Shown here: positions 16,861 through 26,103 of the stretch, in pieces
Position numbering within the stretch: position 1 is the stretch's first letter
How the letters are laid out: the number at the start of each line of letters is the position of its first letter
Assembly: GCA_019245115.1 (NCBI GenBank)
Contig: JAFARZ010000081.1
Location: 1 to 56,525 of the forward strand
Direction: 5' to 3'
DNA: 56,525 bases
DNA from: Streptosporangiaceae bacterium
GTDB lineage: Bacteria; Actinomycetota; Actinomycetes; Streptosporangiales; Streptosporangiaceae
Made by a program: the position numbers and the translations under genes
The notes under the pieces: model-generated
Told to the model about the DNA's origin: nothing
What the model saw: only the letters and a program-made list of their open reading frames with translations
Databases searched by the model: none

Positions 16861-18043
16861 AGGCGAAATCCAGCGGCTCGCGAAGCGCATATACGTGCCG
16901 GAAGCAGGCGTCGTCCCACAGGCGATGCTCGACATCTGCGGTGGTCACGGCATCGTCCGCAAGTCCGTATTCCTGCCGAGCTCGGGCGGCGGCTAGTGTG
17001 GCGGCGTCACCGCGGAGTCGCGTGTGTTCGGTATCGGTCACCTCACGTATCGCATGGTCGAGTGCGAAGACCTGGGCGGCGTCCGTGTCGGCGGGAGAGA
17101 AGGCCACCTCAACCTCGGCGACGCAGGCAGGCGGAACGGTGATCGAGAGCCCGGCTGGCCGGCTCACGGCCACGCCCGCGCGGACCGCGGCTCCAGCACT
17201 CAGCCGGTCGAGCGTGAACCGCCACCGGGTGGCAGACTCCTGGGCCGGGACAACGACGCCTTCCCAGGTCTGAGCCACCTCGGGTGCGCGCGACGCTGCG
17301 GCTTCCCAGAGGGCCGCTTGGCCGACGGCACCGGGAAGGGCGCATCTGTCCTTCTTTCCGGTCGTGCTCTTCAGCTCCAGGACCAGCGTGACATCATCGC
17401 CTGCGCGCCTGACGTGTCCTGCGCAACGATAAACCGGGCAGGCGGGGGGAATCCTGACTGCGCTTTCGGGTGACGCGTCAACGATGTCGTCAGCCAGCCT
17501 GGCGATCCGGCGCTCACGGATCCGGTCACGGACGAAATCTGCTAGTGGCCGGTCCCCGAATCCGGACGGAAAGGCTCGGTCGGACACGGGCTCAGCCCGG
17601 TGCAGTATCGGCGGAGCGGCCTGCCCTTGCCCCGAAGCGTAAGCGATGAGGTCGTCGCCATCCGGGAGGTACAGAAACGTGAGGTAAGCCGGGATGTACC
17701 GCGGTACCGCCCGCTGCTGAAGAGCGGCACTGACCTGTTCTTCGACGGCCACGAATCCCGTGCCGTCGGCACGCAGCAGGCCCAGGCCGGCCAGACGGCC
17801 GACGATCCGCAGCACTGCGTCCCGAGGAATCGCCGTGACCTCTTCCACGTCCTCGGCGCGCATCGGGGCGAGCGCCAGGGCCGCCTCGAGGATGAACCGA
17901 TCGACGATCGTCAGGTCCTGGTCGACCCGCCGAGTCACCGGCACCGACGTCCACATCAACATGGGCAGCAGCGCTTCCCGGATCTGCACGCTGGCCGTCC
18001 GGGCGATATGCGGTTGCCCGCGCCACTCAAAACCGACGGTCAC
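16853..18043 (-). CDS. Unknown protein with internal winged-helix region
   Basis: A 396-aa protein, not recognised as a named family. Residues about 55-110 look like a winged helix (AEDVEEVTAIPRDAVLRIVG, then a beta hairpin around GLLRADGTGFVAVEE). Around residue 225 LVLELKSTTGKKDR has an E-x-K pattern after a Cys-containing segment (CPVYRCAGH), which could suit a nuclease-like fold but is weak evidence. It overlaps the SF1 helicase by four bases upstream and the PLD gene by eight bases downstream, so the three must be made together. It may be an adaptor that binds DNA for the helicase and the PLD nuclease. Confidence 0.75.
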   Translation of the reverse strand: MTVGFEWRGQPHIARTASVQIREALLPMLMWTSVPVTRRVDQDLTIVDRFILEAALALAPMRAEDVEEVTAIPRDAVLRIVGRLAGLGLLRADGTGFVAVEEQVSAALQQRAVPRYIPAYLTFLYLPDGDDLIAYASGQGQAAPPILHRAEPVSDRAFPSGFGDRPLADFVRDRIRERRIARLADDIVDASPESAVRIPPACPVYRCAGHVRRAGDDVTLVLELKSTTGKKDRCALPGAVGQAALWEAAASRAPEVAQTWEGVVVPAQESATRWRFTLDRLSAGAAVRAGVAVSRPAGLSITVPPACVAEVEVAFSPADTDAAQVFALDHAIREVTDTEHTRLRGDAATLAAARARQEYGLADDAVTTADVEHRLWDDACFRHVYALREPLDFAYD

Positions 18044-21000
18044 AGCTTGACCTTGCGGATGAAATGCTCGTCAGCCTCGACCAGGCCGAAGAGGTTCTCA
18101 TAGAACTGCCTGGCGCGTTTCGCCTGCCGGTCGTCGGAGCCGCCGCCGAGCCGCCGTAGCGTGTCGCCGTGTCCGACCAGCACGAGGGCGCGCCTAGCCC
18201 GGGTGCACGCGACATTCAGCCGTCGTGTGTCCATAAGCCACTGGCCGTACTGCCGGCCGAACCGCTCCTTGGCCCGGGTAAAGCTGATGATCACCAGGTC
18301 GCTCTGCTGGCCTTGGATGCGGTCGATGACGTCGATGACCTGCCAGTCAAGCATCCGCAGGTCGTCGCGAGGCAGCAGTTTTCGCTCCAGCCTGCGCGCT
18401 TGGGCGCTGTAGAAGGTGAGCACGCTGGTAGTCACTGGCGACGCGCCGCGCCGTTCGGCGAGTTCCGCGTTGTATATCTCGCAGATCCTGATGACCAGCT
18501 CGATCTCCCGCTTGTTGTAGAACCCGTGGTTGTCTTGGGTCTCCTCGGCGTCCCGGTAGTGGCTGGTGTCAACGAAGACGCCGGGAACGGTGAAGGTGTG
18601 CGAGGTGACCAGCGGTGTAACGCCTGCTGCGGCCAGTTCCCCGGCGCTGGGCGACTTGTACAATCCGCCGTAGATGGGTACGTTCACCACTTGCGCCAGC
18701 GGAGCGATCATCCTCCGCTGCCAGACGAGTGGCTGTCGCAATGAATCCGGCGCCGCCGCCACCGCCTGCTGGAAGAGGCTCTGCACGAGGTATCGGACCA
18801 TCGCGCCCAGCAGGGCTCGGTCGGTGTCCCCGTCTTTGCCGGCGGAGAAGCGCTTGTGCGCGTCGGCGAACCGCTCCTGGAACGTGCGCTGCCAGGCACC
18901 CGACGATTCGAGCTGTTCAGCGAGCTCCTGCACTGGTGCATCGCGGAACTTCCGCAGCTCTTCGTCTTCTTTCCACAGTTCGCTGAGTTCTTTGACGGCC
19001 TGTTCCAGCGAAGGCGACCGGCCCGACGCGACTCGGTGCAAGGCAGTGAGTGCGTGGAGGAAGTGTTCGTCCTCGGTGTCTACGTGCGGCGGAAGCTGAT
19101 GCTGGTCTCCCACTAGGACCCACCGCCGCGCCCTTATCGCGCCGATGAGGAACTCGCTTTCGGTGACGCGGCTGGCCTCATCCACGATGAGCGTGTCATA
19201 GTCGGCGTGACGCACCACCTGGCTGCCCCGCCCGACGATGCCCTTGGTCGTTGCGCAGACCAGGTTTGTGGCGCGGACTAGGGACTGCTGAATGTCATCA
19301 GCCAGCTGAGCGTCCGTACGCTCGGCGGTCAGCTGACGCCATCTGGCGGCTAGGACGGGCAGTTGCCCGAGCACGCGTTCGCGCCGTTCCAGGCTGGCCG
19401 GATCCTCATTCGCTATGGCTGGCAGCGTCGCGGCGAGCCTATCCCGGTCAGCGATGGCGGCATCCAGAGCGGCCCGGCACCGGCCGACTGCGGCCTGAGC
19501 AGCCTGTGACTCGTTGGTTAGCCGTTCGATCTCCGCGGCCGCCCAGATCTGCGCCTCATGCAGCTGCCGGGTCTTATCTTCGTGATCTCGTCTAGCGCGG
19601 TCCTGGGCAGCCGCGCTCCGTTGCCGGGCAGCGAGGGCGTCGGCTAGCTCGGTTACCTGGCGCAGTATCGTCTCGGCCCACGCCTCCTCCCATGTGCCCG
19701 GCACGTCCCACCTGGCTGGCGGGGTTACCTCGGCATTGCCAGACCTGGGTGGCAGCACCGCAGCGATCTGGACGTGGACGGTCCGGGCCAGCCCGACCCA
19801 TTGCCAGACTGCGGTCCCAGGACCTGGCGAGGGCAAGTCCGCCCCTAGGGCCGCGACAGCAGCGGTGAATGCTCGCCAGACACTACCGAAGTCGCGCTCC
19901 GCGATCTCGCGCATTTCGGTGCGGCGTCGCACCTCGGTTTGCAGAAGGCTCTTTTCCGCGCTGGCGCTGGAGGTCAGCTGGTCATGGGAGACAACGGCCT
20001 GCCGCCAGTCGGCTTCCCGTGCGCTGAGCACGTCGCGCGCCCGCATGAACTGCTCTTCAGCCACCGTCACAGAGCGCCGTAGTTCGGCAAGAGTCCCTAC
20101 GCCCAGCCGGGCCGCGAAGCGGCCGAGCATCGTGTCTGGCGGACCTGCCGCGTCCAGTTGGTTCTTTGCCGCAGAAAACTGGGTCCAGGCTCGGTTGGTC
20201 ACATCACGCGCTTCTCGGGCGGCGGACTCGGCGCCGCTCCGGGCCCTCCCCGCAGCCGCCAGGCGGGCCTGGAGGGCAGCCAGTGACTGGTCGTGCCGCG
20301 TGACTGCCTGGCGTTCTGCTCGGCCCGCCTCTATCGCGATTTCACCTTGGCGGACCAGTTCCGTCGCCGTGTCCCGGACCGCAGATAGCCGCACCTCTCG
20401 CTGTGAGCGGAGCTTCTGTTCCACCTGGACGGCAAGGGTGAGCGTGGCCTGTGCCCCATCCAAGAGCTCTCCCGCCTTGGCTGCATCACTCGCCAGAGCG
20501 GAGATCTCCTGTTCGGCACTAGCTCTCCTGACGCGGAGCCGTTCGGTGCTTTCGGACGCAGAGGAGGCGGCGGCGCGGAGTTCCGTGACCGCGTTCGCGC
20601 GGCGCTGGTCCGCGCTGGCCAGATGCTCGGCAGCGCGAAGAGCCTGCTCGATGCTGCGCCGCTCGTCCGCCCAGCGGGCCTCCTGGCCGGAATCGACAGG
20701 ACGCAGCACCCGGCTTGCCGTCTCGATGCCGACGTTCTCCGGGAGGAACACCCGAAGCCCTTCACGGACCTTGTCATCGCTGAAGGTAATCCGCAGCGGT
20801 CGCACGCCTGGTTTGCGGCCGACCCGGTGCAGCGCTTCGTCTACGGCGACGTGGGACGGTGCGAGCAGCAGCACGCGTTCGCCGCGGCCGGTGAGCTGGC
20901 GGATGATCTCGCTGATCACCTCGGTCTTCCCGGTTCCCGGCGGTCCTTGGATGAGGTAGGCGTGCGGACTCGCCACCGCGCCGGTGACCGCTTTGCGCTG

Positions 21001-21999
21001 CTCGTCGTTGAGCCGCGGGACCCTGGGGTCAGGGTCATGGTCGGAGTAGAAGAACGTCAGTTCCGTCAGGCCGTCCGGCGGGAGCGTGAGAGCTTTCGGC
21101 CGGCATAGCAACCGGGCCAGGTCATCCCAGGACCCTTCGACGTTCCCAGTCCAGAAGTTCTTCAGCGCTTCAGCGTTCTGCCGCATCCCGAACGGGGGGA
21201 CGACAGATACCTCGACCTCAGCGCCAGGCTGAGCGTGCCAGTTCCGTGGCTCGGCTATCTCCAAGCGGGTGCGCCGGGCTCCTGTCACCTGAGTGTGAAA
21301 AGACTTCCCGGCCGCCCTCATGAGCTTGACTCGCTGCCTGCGGAACGATTCCGAGAACTGCGGGCTCGTGTCCACCACGATCGTCGGTATGCGGTACGAC
21401 CGCTCCGGTGCAACGATGACGCCCTTGGCCGCGACCTCCGCGGTGACCGGACGCTCTTCCAGGAGTTCGATCAGCGTCGCCAGCTCGCCATACTGCTTCC
21501 GCACCGCGCGGTGCAACTCGCCATGCGATCCCCGGTCATCAGCTCCGAAACGGGAACGCGAGCCGTGCAGGCGCTGTTCGCGCTCGATGACACGCGCCTC
21601 GATCTCCGCGAGATCACACCAGGCCTCCTCGAAGATCTCCGCAAGTCGCACCGTCGCTGGCCGCAGGCGGTGCGCTTTGGGTGGCACAGAGCGTGCCTCG
21701 TCGACCCTGTCGAAGACGGCCATCCAGACTGTCTCGCCGCGTGCCAGAGCGTCCTTGCCTGGCCTACGCGTTACCCGAAACTCAAACTCAGCGCCGCCAA
21801 GCCGGAAAGCCTCGTGCCGTCCCCCGCGTTCGCGCACCAGCCACGCGCCACGCTTAAGATCCCGCTCGATGTCGGCGAATATCCGCCCTGCTGGGAGGGT
21901 CAACTTGTTGGGGTAATGGCTCAGTACGAGCGACTCGACCGGTAGCGCACGGGCCTCCTCCGCCCAGCTCGTTGGAGGGGCCAGCAAAGTGTCGGCCAT
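18040..21999 (-). CDS. Upf1-like SF1 helicase with large coiled-coil insertion
   Basis: A 1319-aa SF1B helicase. Walker A is GPPGTGKT at about residues 352-359, the DEAS box (LIVDEASRV) is at about 940, then GDQHQLPPHV at about 964, and the final helicase motif NVACTRARRALVLVGH is near 1260. Between motif Ia and DEAS lie about 480 residues of Ala/Arg/Glu/Gln-rich heptads (about 435-910) that look like a long coiled coil, interrupted by a short globular piece at about 620-640 and 705-775. This layout (AAA_11/AAA_12 split by a coiled coil) occurs in large helicases of defence islands. The start lies three bases after the CARF gene stop, and the end overlaps the next gene by four bases. Confidence 0.9.
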   Translation of the reverse strand: MADTLLAPPTSWAEEARALPVESLVLSHYPNKLTLPAGRIFADIERDLKRGAWLVRERGGRHEAFRLGGAEFEFRVTRRPGKDALARGETVWMAVFDRVDEARSVPPKAHRLRPATVRLAEIFEEAWCDLAEIEARVIEREQRLHGSRSRFGADDRGSHGELHRAVRKQYGELATLIELLEERPVTAEVAAKGVIVAPERSYRIPTIVVDTSPQFSESFRRQRVKLMRAAGKSFHTQVTGARRTRLEIAEPRNWHAQPGAEVEVSVVPPFGMRQNAEALKNFWTGNVEGSWDDLARLLCRPKALTLPPDGLTELTFFYSDHDPDPRVPRLNDEQRKAVTGAVASPHAYLIQGPPGTGKTEVISEIIRQLTGRGERVLLLAPSHVAVDEALHRVGRKPGVRPLRITFSDDKVREGLRVFLPENVGIETASRVLRPVDSGQEARWADERRSIEQALRAAEHLASADQRRANAVTELRAAASSASESTERLRVRRASAEQEISALASDAAKAGELLDGAQATLTLAVQVEQKLRSQREVRLSAVRDTATELVRQGEIAIEAGRAERQAVTRHDQSLAALQARLAAAGRARSGAESAAREARDVTNRAWTQFSAAKNQLDAAGPPDTMLGRFAARLGVGTLAELRRSVTVAEEQFMRARDVLSAREADWRQAVVSHDQLTSSASAEKSLLQTEVRRRTEMREIAERDFGSVWRAFTAAVAALGADLPSPGPGTAVWQWVGLARTVHVQIAAVLPPRSGNAEVTPPARWDVPGTWEEAWAETILRQVTELADALAARQRSAAAQDRARRDHEDKTRQLHEAQIWAAAEIERLTNESQAAQAAVGRCRAALDAAIADRDRLAATLPAIANEDPASLERRERVLGQLPVLAARWRQLTAERTDAQLADDIQQSLVRATNLVCATTKGIVGRGSQVVRHADYDTLIVDEASRVTESEFLIGAIRARRWVLVGDQHQLPPHVDTEDEHFLHALTALHRVASGRSPSLEQAVKELSELWKEDEELRKFRDAPVQELAEQLESSGAWQRTFQERFADAHKRFSAGKDGDTDRALLGAMVRYLVQSLFQQAVAAAPDSLRQPLVWQRRMIAPLAQVVNVPIYGGLYKSPSAGELAAAGVTPLVTSHTFTVPGVFVDTSHYRDAEETQDNHGFYNKREIELVIRICEIYNAELAERRGASPVTTSVLTFYSAQARRLERKLLPRDDLRMLDWQVIDVIDRIQGQQSDLVIISFTRAKERFGRQYGQWLMDTRRLNVACTRARRALVLVGHGDTLRRLGGGSDDRQAKRARQFYENLFGLVEADEHFIRKVKL

Positions 22000-22002
22000 C
22001 CG

Positions 22003-23448
22003 CTAGGCCTCGGTGACGAACCGGAGCGTCTCGATCCGCTCTTCCACGTCGCGGTCGACTTCATGCAGCCGCCAGAACGCTCGGAGGTACAGCAGCGCCT
22101 GTTTTCTCAGCTTGTCGCAATCCTTCTCGCCTACTGGGATCTCGCCATGCGCGAGCACAGACTGGTTCCTGATATCAGCGAGCATCCGCAGGTGCTTGAT
22201 CCCACTGCGCGATTTGATGCTGACATGCGGCAGCATCTCGTCGTCAAGCACGAAAAGAATAATTGCCGCTTCTATAAGCTGCACCCGCCAGGGTAGCTGC
22301 TCGATGGGACGGCTACTCCCGAACACGGTCATGGCCTGTTCCCCGTACCGGCTGGTCAGACCGTTGACGTCAGGGTCAAGTAGACGATACTCGGGCTTGC
22401 TCGCGTTGAACCCCTGATAACCTCGCCGCAACCGTTCAGCGAGGCTCTTCTCGATCGTGCGGTAATACAGCAGCGCGGCGAAGTCATTCCGGCCAAGCCG
22501 GAAATAATGCTCACCCAGCAGATAGGAGTTAAGGAGTTGCGCCGAGCTGTCCTTAGCGACAAGCGCGCTCGCGAAGGTGAGTTGCTCGCCCAGCCGCCTG
22601 GCGGTCTCCGGCCGCACCCCCGAACGCGGGTCAGCGATCCGGATCTTTACCTGCTCGATCTTGGTTGGCAGGTTCTCACTGTCAAGATCGCACCAGGACT
22701 GGTAGAAGGCCGCCAGGTCGCATAGATAGCGCGCCCGGGCGGGCTCGGACATACGCTCACTCAGCTCAGCGAATCGTTCCTGCGCCCCGGGGTAGCCACC
22801 CGACTTGAACATCTGGACCGCAGCGTCCATGTCCTTATCACCAAACAAAACAGTGGGATTGGACAAGATGCACAGCCGTTCGGTGCCAGGGATAGCCTGC
22901 CGCATTTCCGGGTCGAATTCGCTATCGATGTAGCACAATTTCAGATCAAGCTGCGATGCGGCCAGTGCCGCACTCGCGCTCATGACCTTCTTGCCACCAG
23001 TGATATCGATGATCGCCTTGAGGGGCGGATCACTGGGACGTACTGGGCGCACCGCCTTCTTGACCAATTCATAGATGTCGATCGGATTGACAGGATCGAC
23101 ATACTCATGCATGAACTGCGAGAACTCCAGTCGGTCTCCGATTTTCTTATGAATCACATCGACCTGCTGCCTGGTATTGTCCGACGAGATAACCAGGAGC
23201 CGCGGCGGCTGGATCAGTTCGTATGCTAGCAGCGTGGTCTCGGGCGAAAAGCCGGACAAGCTCACCAGCAGATCCACCTCGGGCCGATGCACGTCTGCGG
23301 AATTTGCTTTCGCCGCCGCGACTGCATCGGCGTACATCTCCGTAAGCCGGTAACGGTTTGCTTGCTCTGCAGCGGCGCCCTCCCCATAGGCCTCTTGGCC
23401 ACGGAAGATCCGCCGCATCTTCGCGCGCTTCTGCTCCAGAGTTGCCAT
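22003..23448 (-). CDS. CARF-HEPN protein of the Cas_02710 type, without CRISPR context
   Basis: A 481-aa protein. Residues about 57-205 form a CARF-like Rossmann domain: VDLLVSLSGFSPETT, LLVISSDN, and IIDITGGKKVMSASAAL at about 146-162, matching the TGGTK-type signature of the Cas_02710 (TIGR02710) family. After a helical middle, the C-terminus carries RNQSVLAHG (R427, H434), an R-x6-H motif with the RN...AHG look of HEPN ribonucleases such as Csm6. Family knowledge: CARF domains bind cyclic oligoadenylates or similar nucleotides and switch on the HEPN RNase. Here no Cas10, Cas6, array or CD-NTase is in the window. It is the first gene of a coupled four-gene operon with an SF1 helicase, a wHTH protein and a PLD nuclease. 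Confidence 0.82.
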   Translation of the reverse strand: MATLEQKRAKMRRIFRGQEAYGEGAAAEQANRYRLTEMYADAVAAAKANSADVHRPEVDLLVSLSGFSPETTLLAYELIQPPRLLVISSDNTRQQVDVIHKKIGDRLEFSQFMHEYVDPVNPIDIYELVKKAVRPVRPSDPPLKAIIDITGGKKVMSASAALAASQLDLKLCYIDSEFDPEMRQAIPGTERLCILSNPTVLFGDKDMDAAVQMFKSGGYPGAQERFAELSERMSEPARARYLCDLAAFYQSWCDLDSENLPTKIEQVKIRIADPRSGVRPETARRLGEQLTFASALVAKDSSAQLLNSYLLGEHYFRLGRNDFAALLYYRTIEKSLAERLRRGYQGFNASKPEYRLLDPDVNGLTSRYGEQAMTVFGSSRPIEQLPWRVQLIEAAIILFVLDDEMLPHVSIKSRSGIKHLRMLADIRNQSVLAHGEIPVGEKDCDKLRKQALLYLRAFWRLHEVDRDVEERIETLRFVTEA

Positions 23449-23920
23449 CGAAACAACACCATAGCCGCGCAGTCCGAGCGCTATGTCTCTTTTCGCAAAT
23501 TAACCGCATCAAGTGTCTCCGGATCGCACCGCCAGCCTCCGTCGCCACCTCTATCCCATTATCCACCAAACGGCCGCTTGCTTGCCTTCCCAAACGCATG
23601 CTCGGTCAGCACGACCGATTAACCATAGATCCTGAATTTAACGGCGAACACCTGTCTGGTGAAGGTTGACGGACGAACTGCACGCCGATCGGACCACTGA
23701 AGGTGCCGAGGAGCCAGCGAAAGTCATGAAGGTCTACAGAGCATGATTGCTGTCGTTCGACGCGTGCCAGATCTCTACTTCTCGGACCGCGGATCGGCGA
23801 TGGGTCACGGGCAATGGATGACGTCGAACGTGTGAACGAAGCGGCGAGCGAACCCCTCATCGCCCGATTACTCTCCCAGGACGCGGTGCATGTGGATGGC
23901 GCGTTCAGGCGGTCTGGTCA
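23449..23920. other. Intergenic before the CARF operon, no gene supported
   Basis: The stretch separates the RelE-UvrD gene from the CARF operon, both on the minus strand, and must hold the promoter of the latter. A somewhat AT-rich segment (about 23485-23520) precedes the ATG at 23448, but I see no good ribosome site directly in front of it. The small open frames here have no conserved look. Confidence 0.45.
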
Positions 23921-23962
23921 CCGGCATCCGGCATCCGGCATCCGGCATCCGGCATCCGGCAT
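23921..23962. repeat. Six perfect copies of the heptamer CCGGCAT
   Basis: Six uninterrupted 7-bp units begin eight bases downstream of the RelE-UvrD stop codon. Seven is not a multiple of three, so inside a gene such a repeat would be a phase switch; here it is 3' of the gene. It has no spacers and is not a CRISPR array. Confidence 0.92.
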
Positions 23963-23970
23963 TGACGAGG

Positions 23971-26103
23971 CTATATCGGTCGAGAGCGGCCCTCATGACA
24001 CCGGGACAGGAAGCGGCTGGGCTGCCCGTGCCAGGAGATCACCAGTGCGTCACGTGCCCGGGTGGCCGCGACAAACAGCAACGATCGCGCTCGCATCAGC
24101 TCGCGATGCTGACGCGCCGGGTCGGAGGCACCGGGTTGGGCAGAGACGTACTGGCCGGGGATCGCCGAATCGGTGATCCCGGCGAGGATCATCCGCTGGT
24201 ATTCCAGGCCCTTGAACCGCTGCAGGGTCCCGACATGCACGCCGTCAGGCATACGCGGCCCGTCAGGGCCGATCGACCCGGCCGGCACTCCCTGAGCAGT
24301 CAGATAGCTCTCGACCTGCTCGACCTGTTTCTTGGTGGGCACGGCCACCGCGATGGAAGCATCGCCATCGGTCCACTCCCGCACCTGGCGGAGGACGCCG
24401 TCGAGTTCTTCCTGCCAGCTTCCATACGCGCAGAACTCCGGCTGCGGGCCGCGGAGCACAGAACGGTACCCGTCCAGGCTGTCCGTGCCGTCGTCCATGT
24501 CGTCCCACGCCTCGGTGCCGAGAATCCGCGACGCCGTCGTGAGGATCTCGTGGGTGCTGCGGTAAGTGAGGGTCAGCCGTGACGAACGGCCCCGGATCTC
24601 GATGCCGAGGCTGCCCAGGGACACATAGTTGTCATAGATCCGCTGGTGAGTGTCACCCGCGAGGAACAGGTCATTCGGGCCCCGGCCGACCATGGCTCGC
24701 AGCAGCATCCAGTGCGCCGAACTGAGGTCTTGGGCCTCATCCACGACGATGTGCCGGTACCGAGGGGCACGAGTGGCCGCGAGTTCCCGTTCCAGCCGTG
24801 CCGCGTGCGCGGCGATGCGGCGGGACGTCCACAAGTTCTGCTCGTCCAGCCGCTTGGTGAACTGCTCGACCAGCTCCCAGATTTCGGCGCGCTGCGCCCG
24901 GTTGAGCTTACGCCCTCGCCCGGCGCGGCGGGCTTGGAAATACTCCTGCCTGGCGGTGATCGCGTGACCGAGCACGATCTGAGACCATTCGTCATTCAGG
25001 AACTCGGCGTCCCAGCGGCTACTCCCTAGCCCGAGCAGCACCTCACGCCACAGCTCGATGGCCTTATCATCGTCCATCCAGTGAAGCCGCGTGCCCGGCT
25101 GCGTCTCGCTGACAACCTGCATGGCGAGCTTATCGACGTTGACCACGTCCACCCGGTCGAGGAGTTCCGGCCCGCCGAGCAGCAGCAGCCGCTGTCGCAG
25201 ATCGGCGGCAAGGTTCTTGTTGAACGTCGTGAGGAGCACGTCCTTGCCGGAGCTACCGGGACTACCAGCAGGCAACCGCTGGATCAGCCATTTCACGCGG
25301 TGGAGCGCGACGATGGTCTTTCCGGTGCCCGGTCCCCCGCCGACCCGCGCAGGTCCGCTGTATGACCGTTCGACGACCCGCCGCTGGACTGGGTGCAGGT
25401 ACACCTGCCAGCGTTCGAAGCCGCCCTGGAGGATGGCCTGCAGCGTTTCATCGTCGGTGGTGACGAGAGACGCTGGCCGGTCGGCCGCCGTCGCGTAATC
25501 GGTCGGATCTACGGGTTCCGCCGCTGCGACCGGGGCAGTGACCTGGTCCATCACCTCCTCGACGGAAGCACCGTCATGCAAGGCGAACAGGACATCGGCA
25601 GTGAGTCGCGGGACGCACTCGGTAAGCTCGAGCAACTGCGATTCGGTGGTGATCTTCGCGATCGTCGAAAGCAGCGGCCTGCCCACGCCCAGCTCGATGA
25701 GCTGGGCGTCGGAGTAGCGAGCGAACAGGCCCACCGGCTTCGTGGGCTCCGGTGCGGCCGGAACGGTCTCGGCGACTGAAGCCATGTCGTAGAAATCGAT
25801 ACCGCCGGTGACCTGGTTTATCTGGTAGGCGTACCGGTCAGGGTTGTCGTAGGACTCGCGTCGGTGCTTGACGGTTACGAGCATGTACTCGTCGTCCTTC
25901 ACGTGCAGCATGAGCGCCCGGTAGTCGTCGGTGACCCGCGCCGAATACAGCCGTGAGTCCCCCTTGAGCTGCTTGAACCGCAGGCCGGGGTTGGCCGGGT
26001 CCTGACGGAACTTCCGCATGAAGTCCCACATGGCGCCCTTGACCGACCGGTCCAGCTTGTCGATCTCCTTGTCGGCCTTCTCCGTCAGGCGCAACCGGGC
26101 CAT
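23971..26103 (-). CDS. RelE/ParE-like toxin domain fused to UvrD-type SF1 helicase
   Basis: A 710-aa fusion. Residues about 1-100 look like a RelE/ParE-superfamily domain: LTEKADKEIDKLDRSV, GLRFKQLKGDSRLYSARVTD, YRALML and a C-terminal VTVKHRRESYD. A linker follows; the helicase starts near 230 with Walker A GGGPGTGKT (255-263), the DEAQD box near 455 and UvrD-type C-terminal motifs (VGTLQRFKGLEYQRMILAG, VAATRARDALVI). Family knowledge: RelE-type domains cut ribosome-bound mRNA; whether this one is active cannot be told. Its ATG shares one base with the stop of the giant helicase (TAATG), so the two are translationally coupled. Confidence 0.88.
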   Translation of the reverse strand: MARLRLTEKADKEIDKLDRSVKGAMWDFMRKFRQDPANPGLRFKQLKGDSRLYSARVTDDYRALMLHVKDDEYMLVTVKHRRESYDNPDRYAYQINQVTGGIDFYDMASVAETVPAAPEPTKPVGLFARYSDAQLIELGVGRPLLSTIAKITTESQLLELTECVPRLTADVLFALHDGASVEEVMDQVTAPVAAAEPVDPTDYATAADRPASLVTTDDETLQAILQGGFERWQVYLHPVQRRVVERSYSGPARVGGGPGTGKTIVALHRVKWLIQRLPAGSPGSSGKDVLLTTFNKNLAADLRQRLLLLGGPELLDRVDVVNVDKLAMQVVSETQPGTRLHWMDDDKAIELWREVLLGLGSSRWDAEFLNDEWSQIVLGHAITARQEYFQARRAGRGRKLNRAQRAEIWELVEQFTKRLDEQNLWTSRRIAAHAARLERELAATRAPRYRHIVVDEAQDLSSAHWMLLRAMVGRGPNDLFLAGDTHQRIYDNYVSLGSLGIEIRGRSSRLTLTYRSTHEILTTASRILGTEAWDDMDDGTDSLDGYRSVLRGPQPEFCAYGSWQEELDGVLRQVREWTDGDASIAVAVPTKKQVEQVESYLTAQGVPAGSIGPDGPRMPDGVHVGTLQRFKGLEYQRMILAGITDSAIPGQYVSAQPGASDPARQHRELMRARSLLFVAATRARDALVISWHGQPSRFLSRCHEGRSRPI

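Noticed and set aside
16861..16935. Longer PLD protein starting at 16935
   Set aside because: It would overlap the upstream gene by 83 bases; ATG 16860 gives a normal short overlap.
23606..23860. Minus-strand small frame between RelE-UvrD and CARF genes
   Set aside because: No ribosome site, no conserved look; treated as intergenic.
23921..23962. Repeat array as a CRISPR for the CARF gene
   Set aside because: The units are 7 bp with no spacers; no cas genes and no 25-40 bp repeats occur anywhere in the window.
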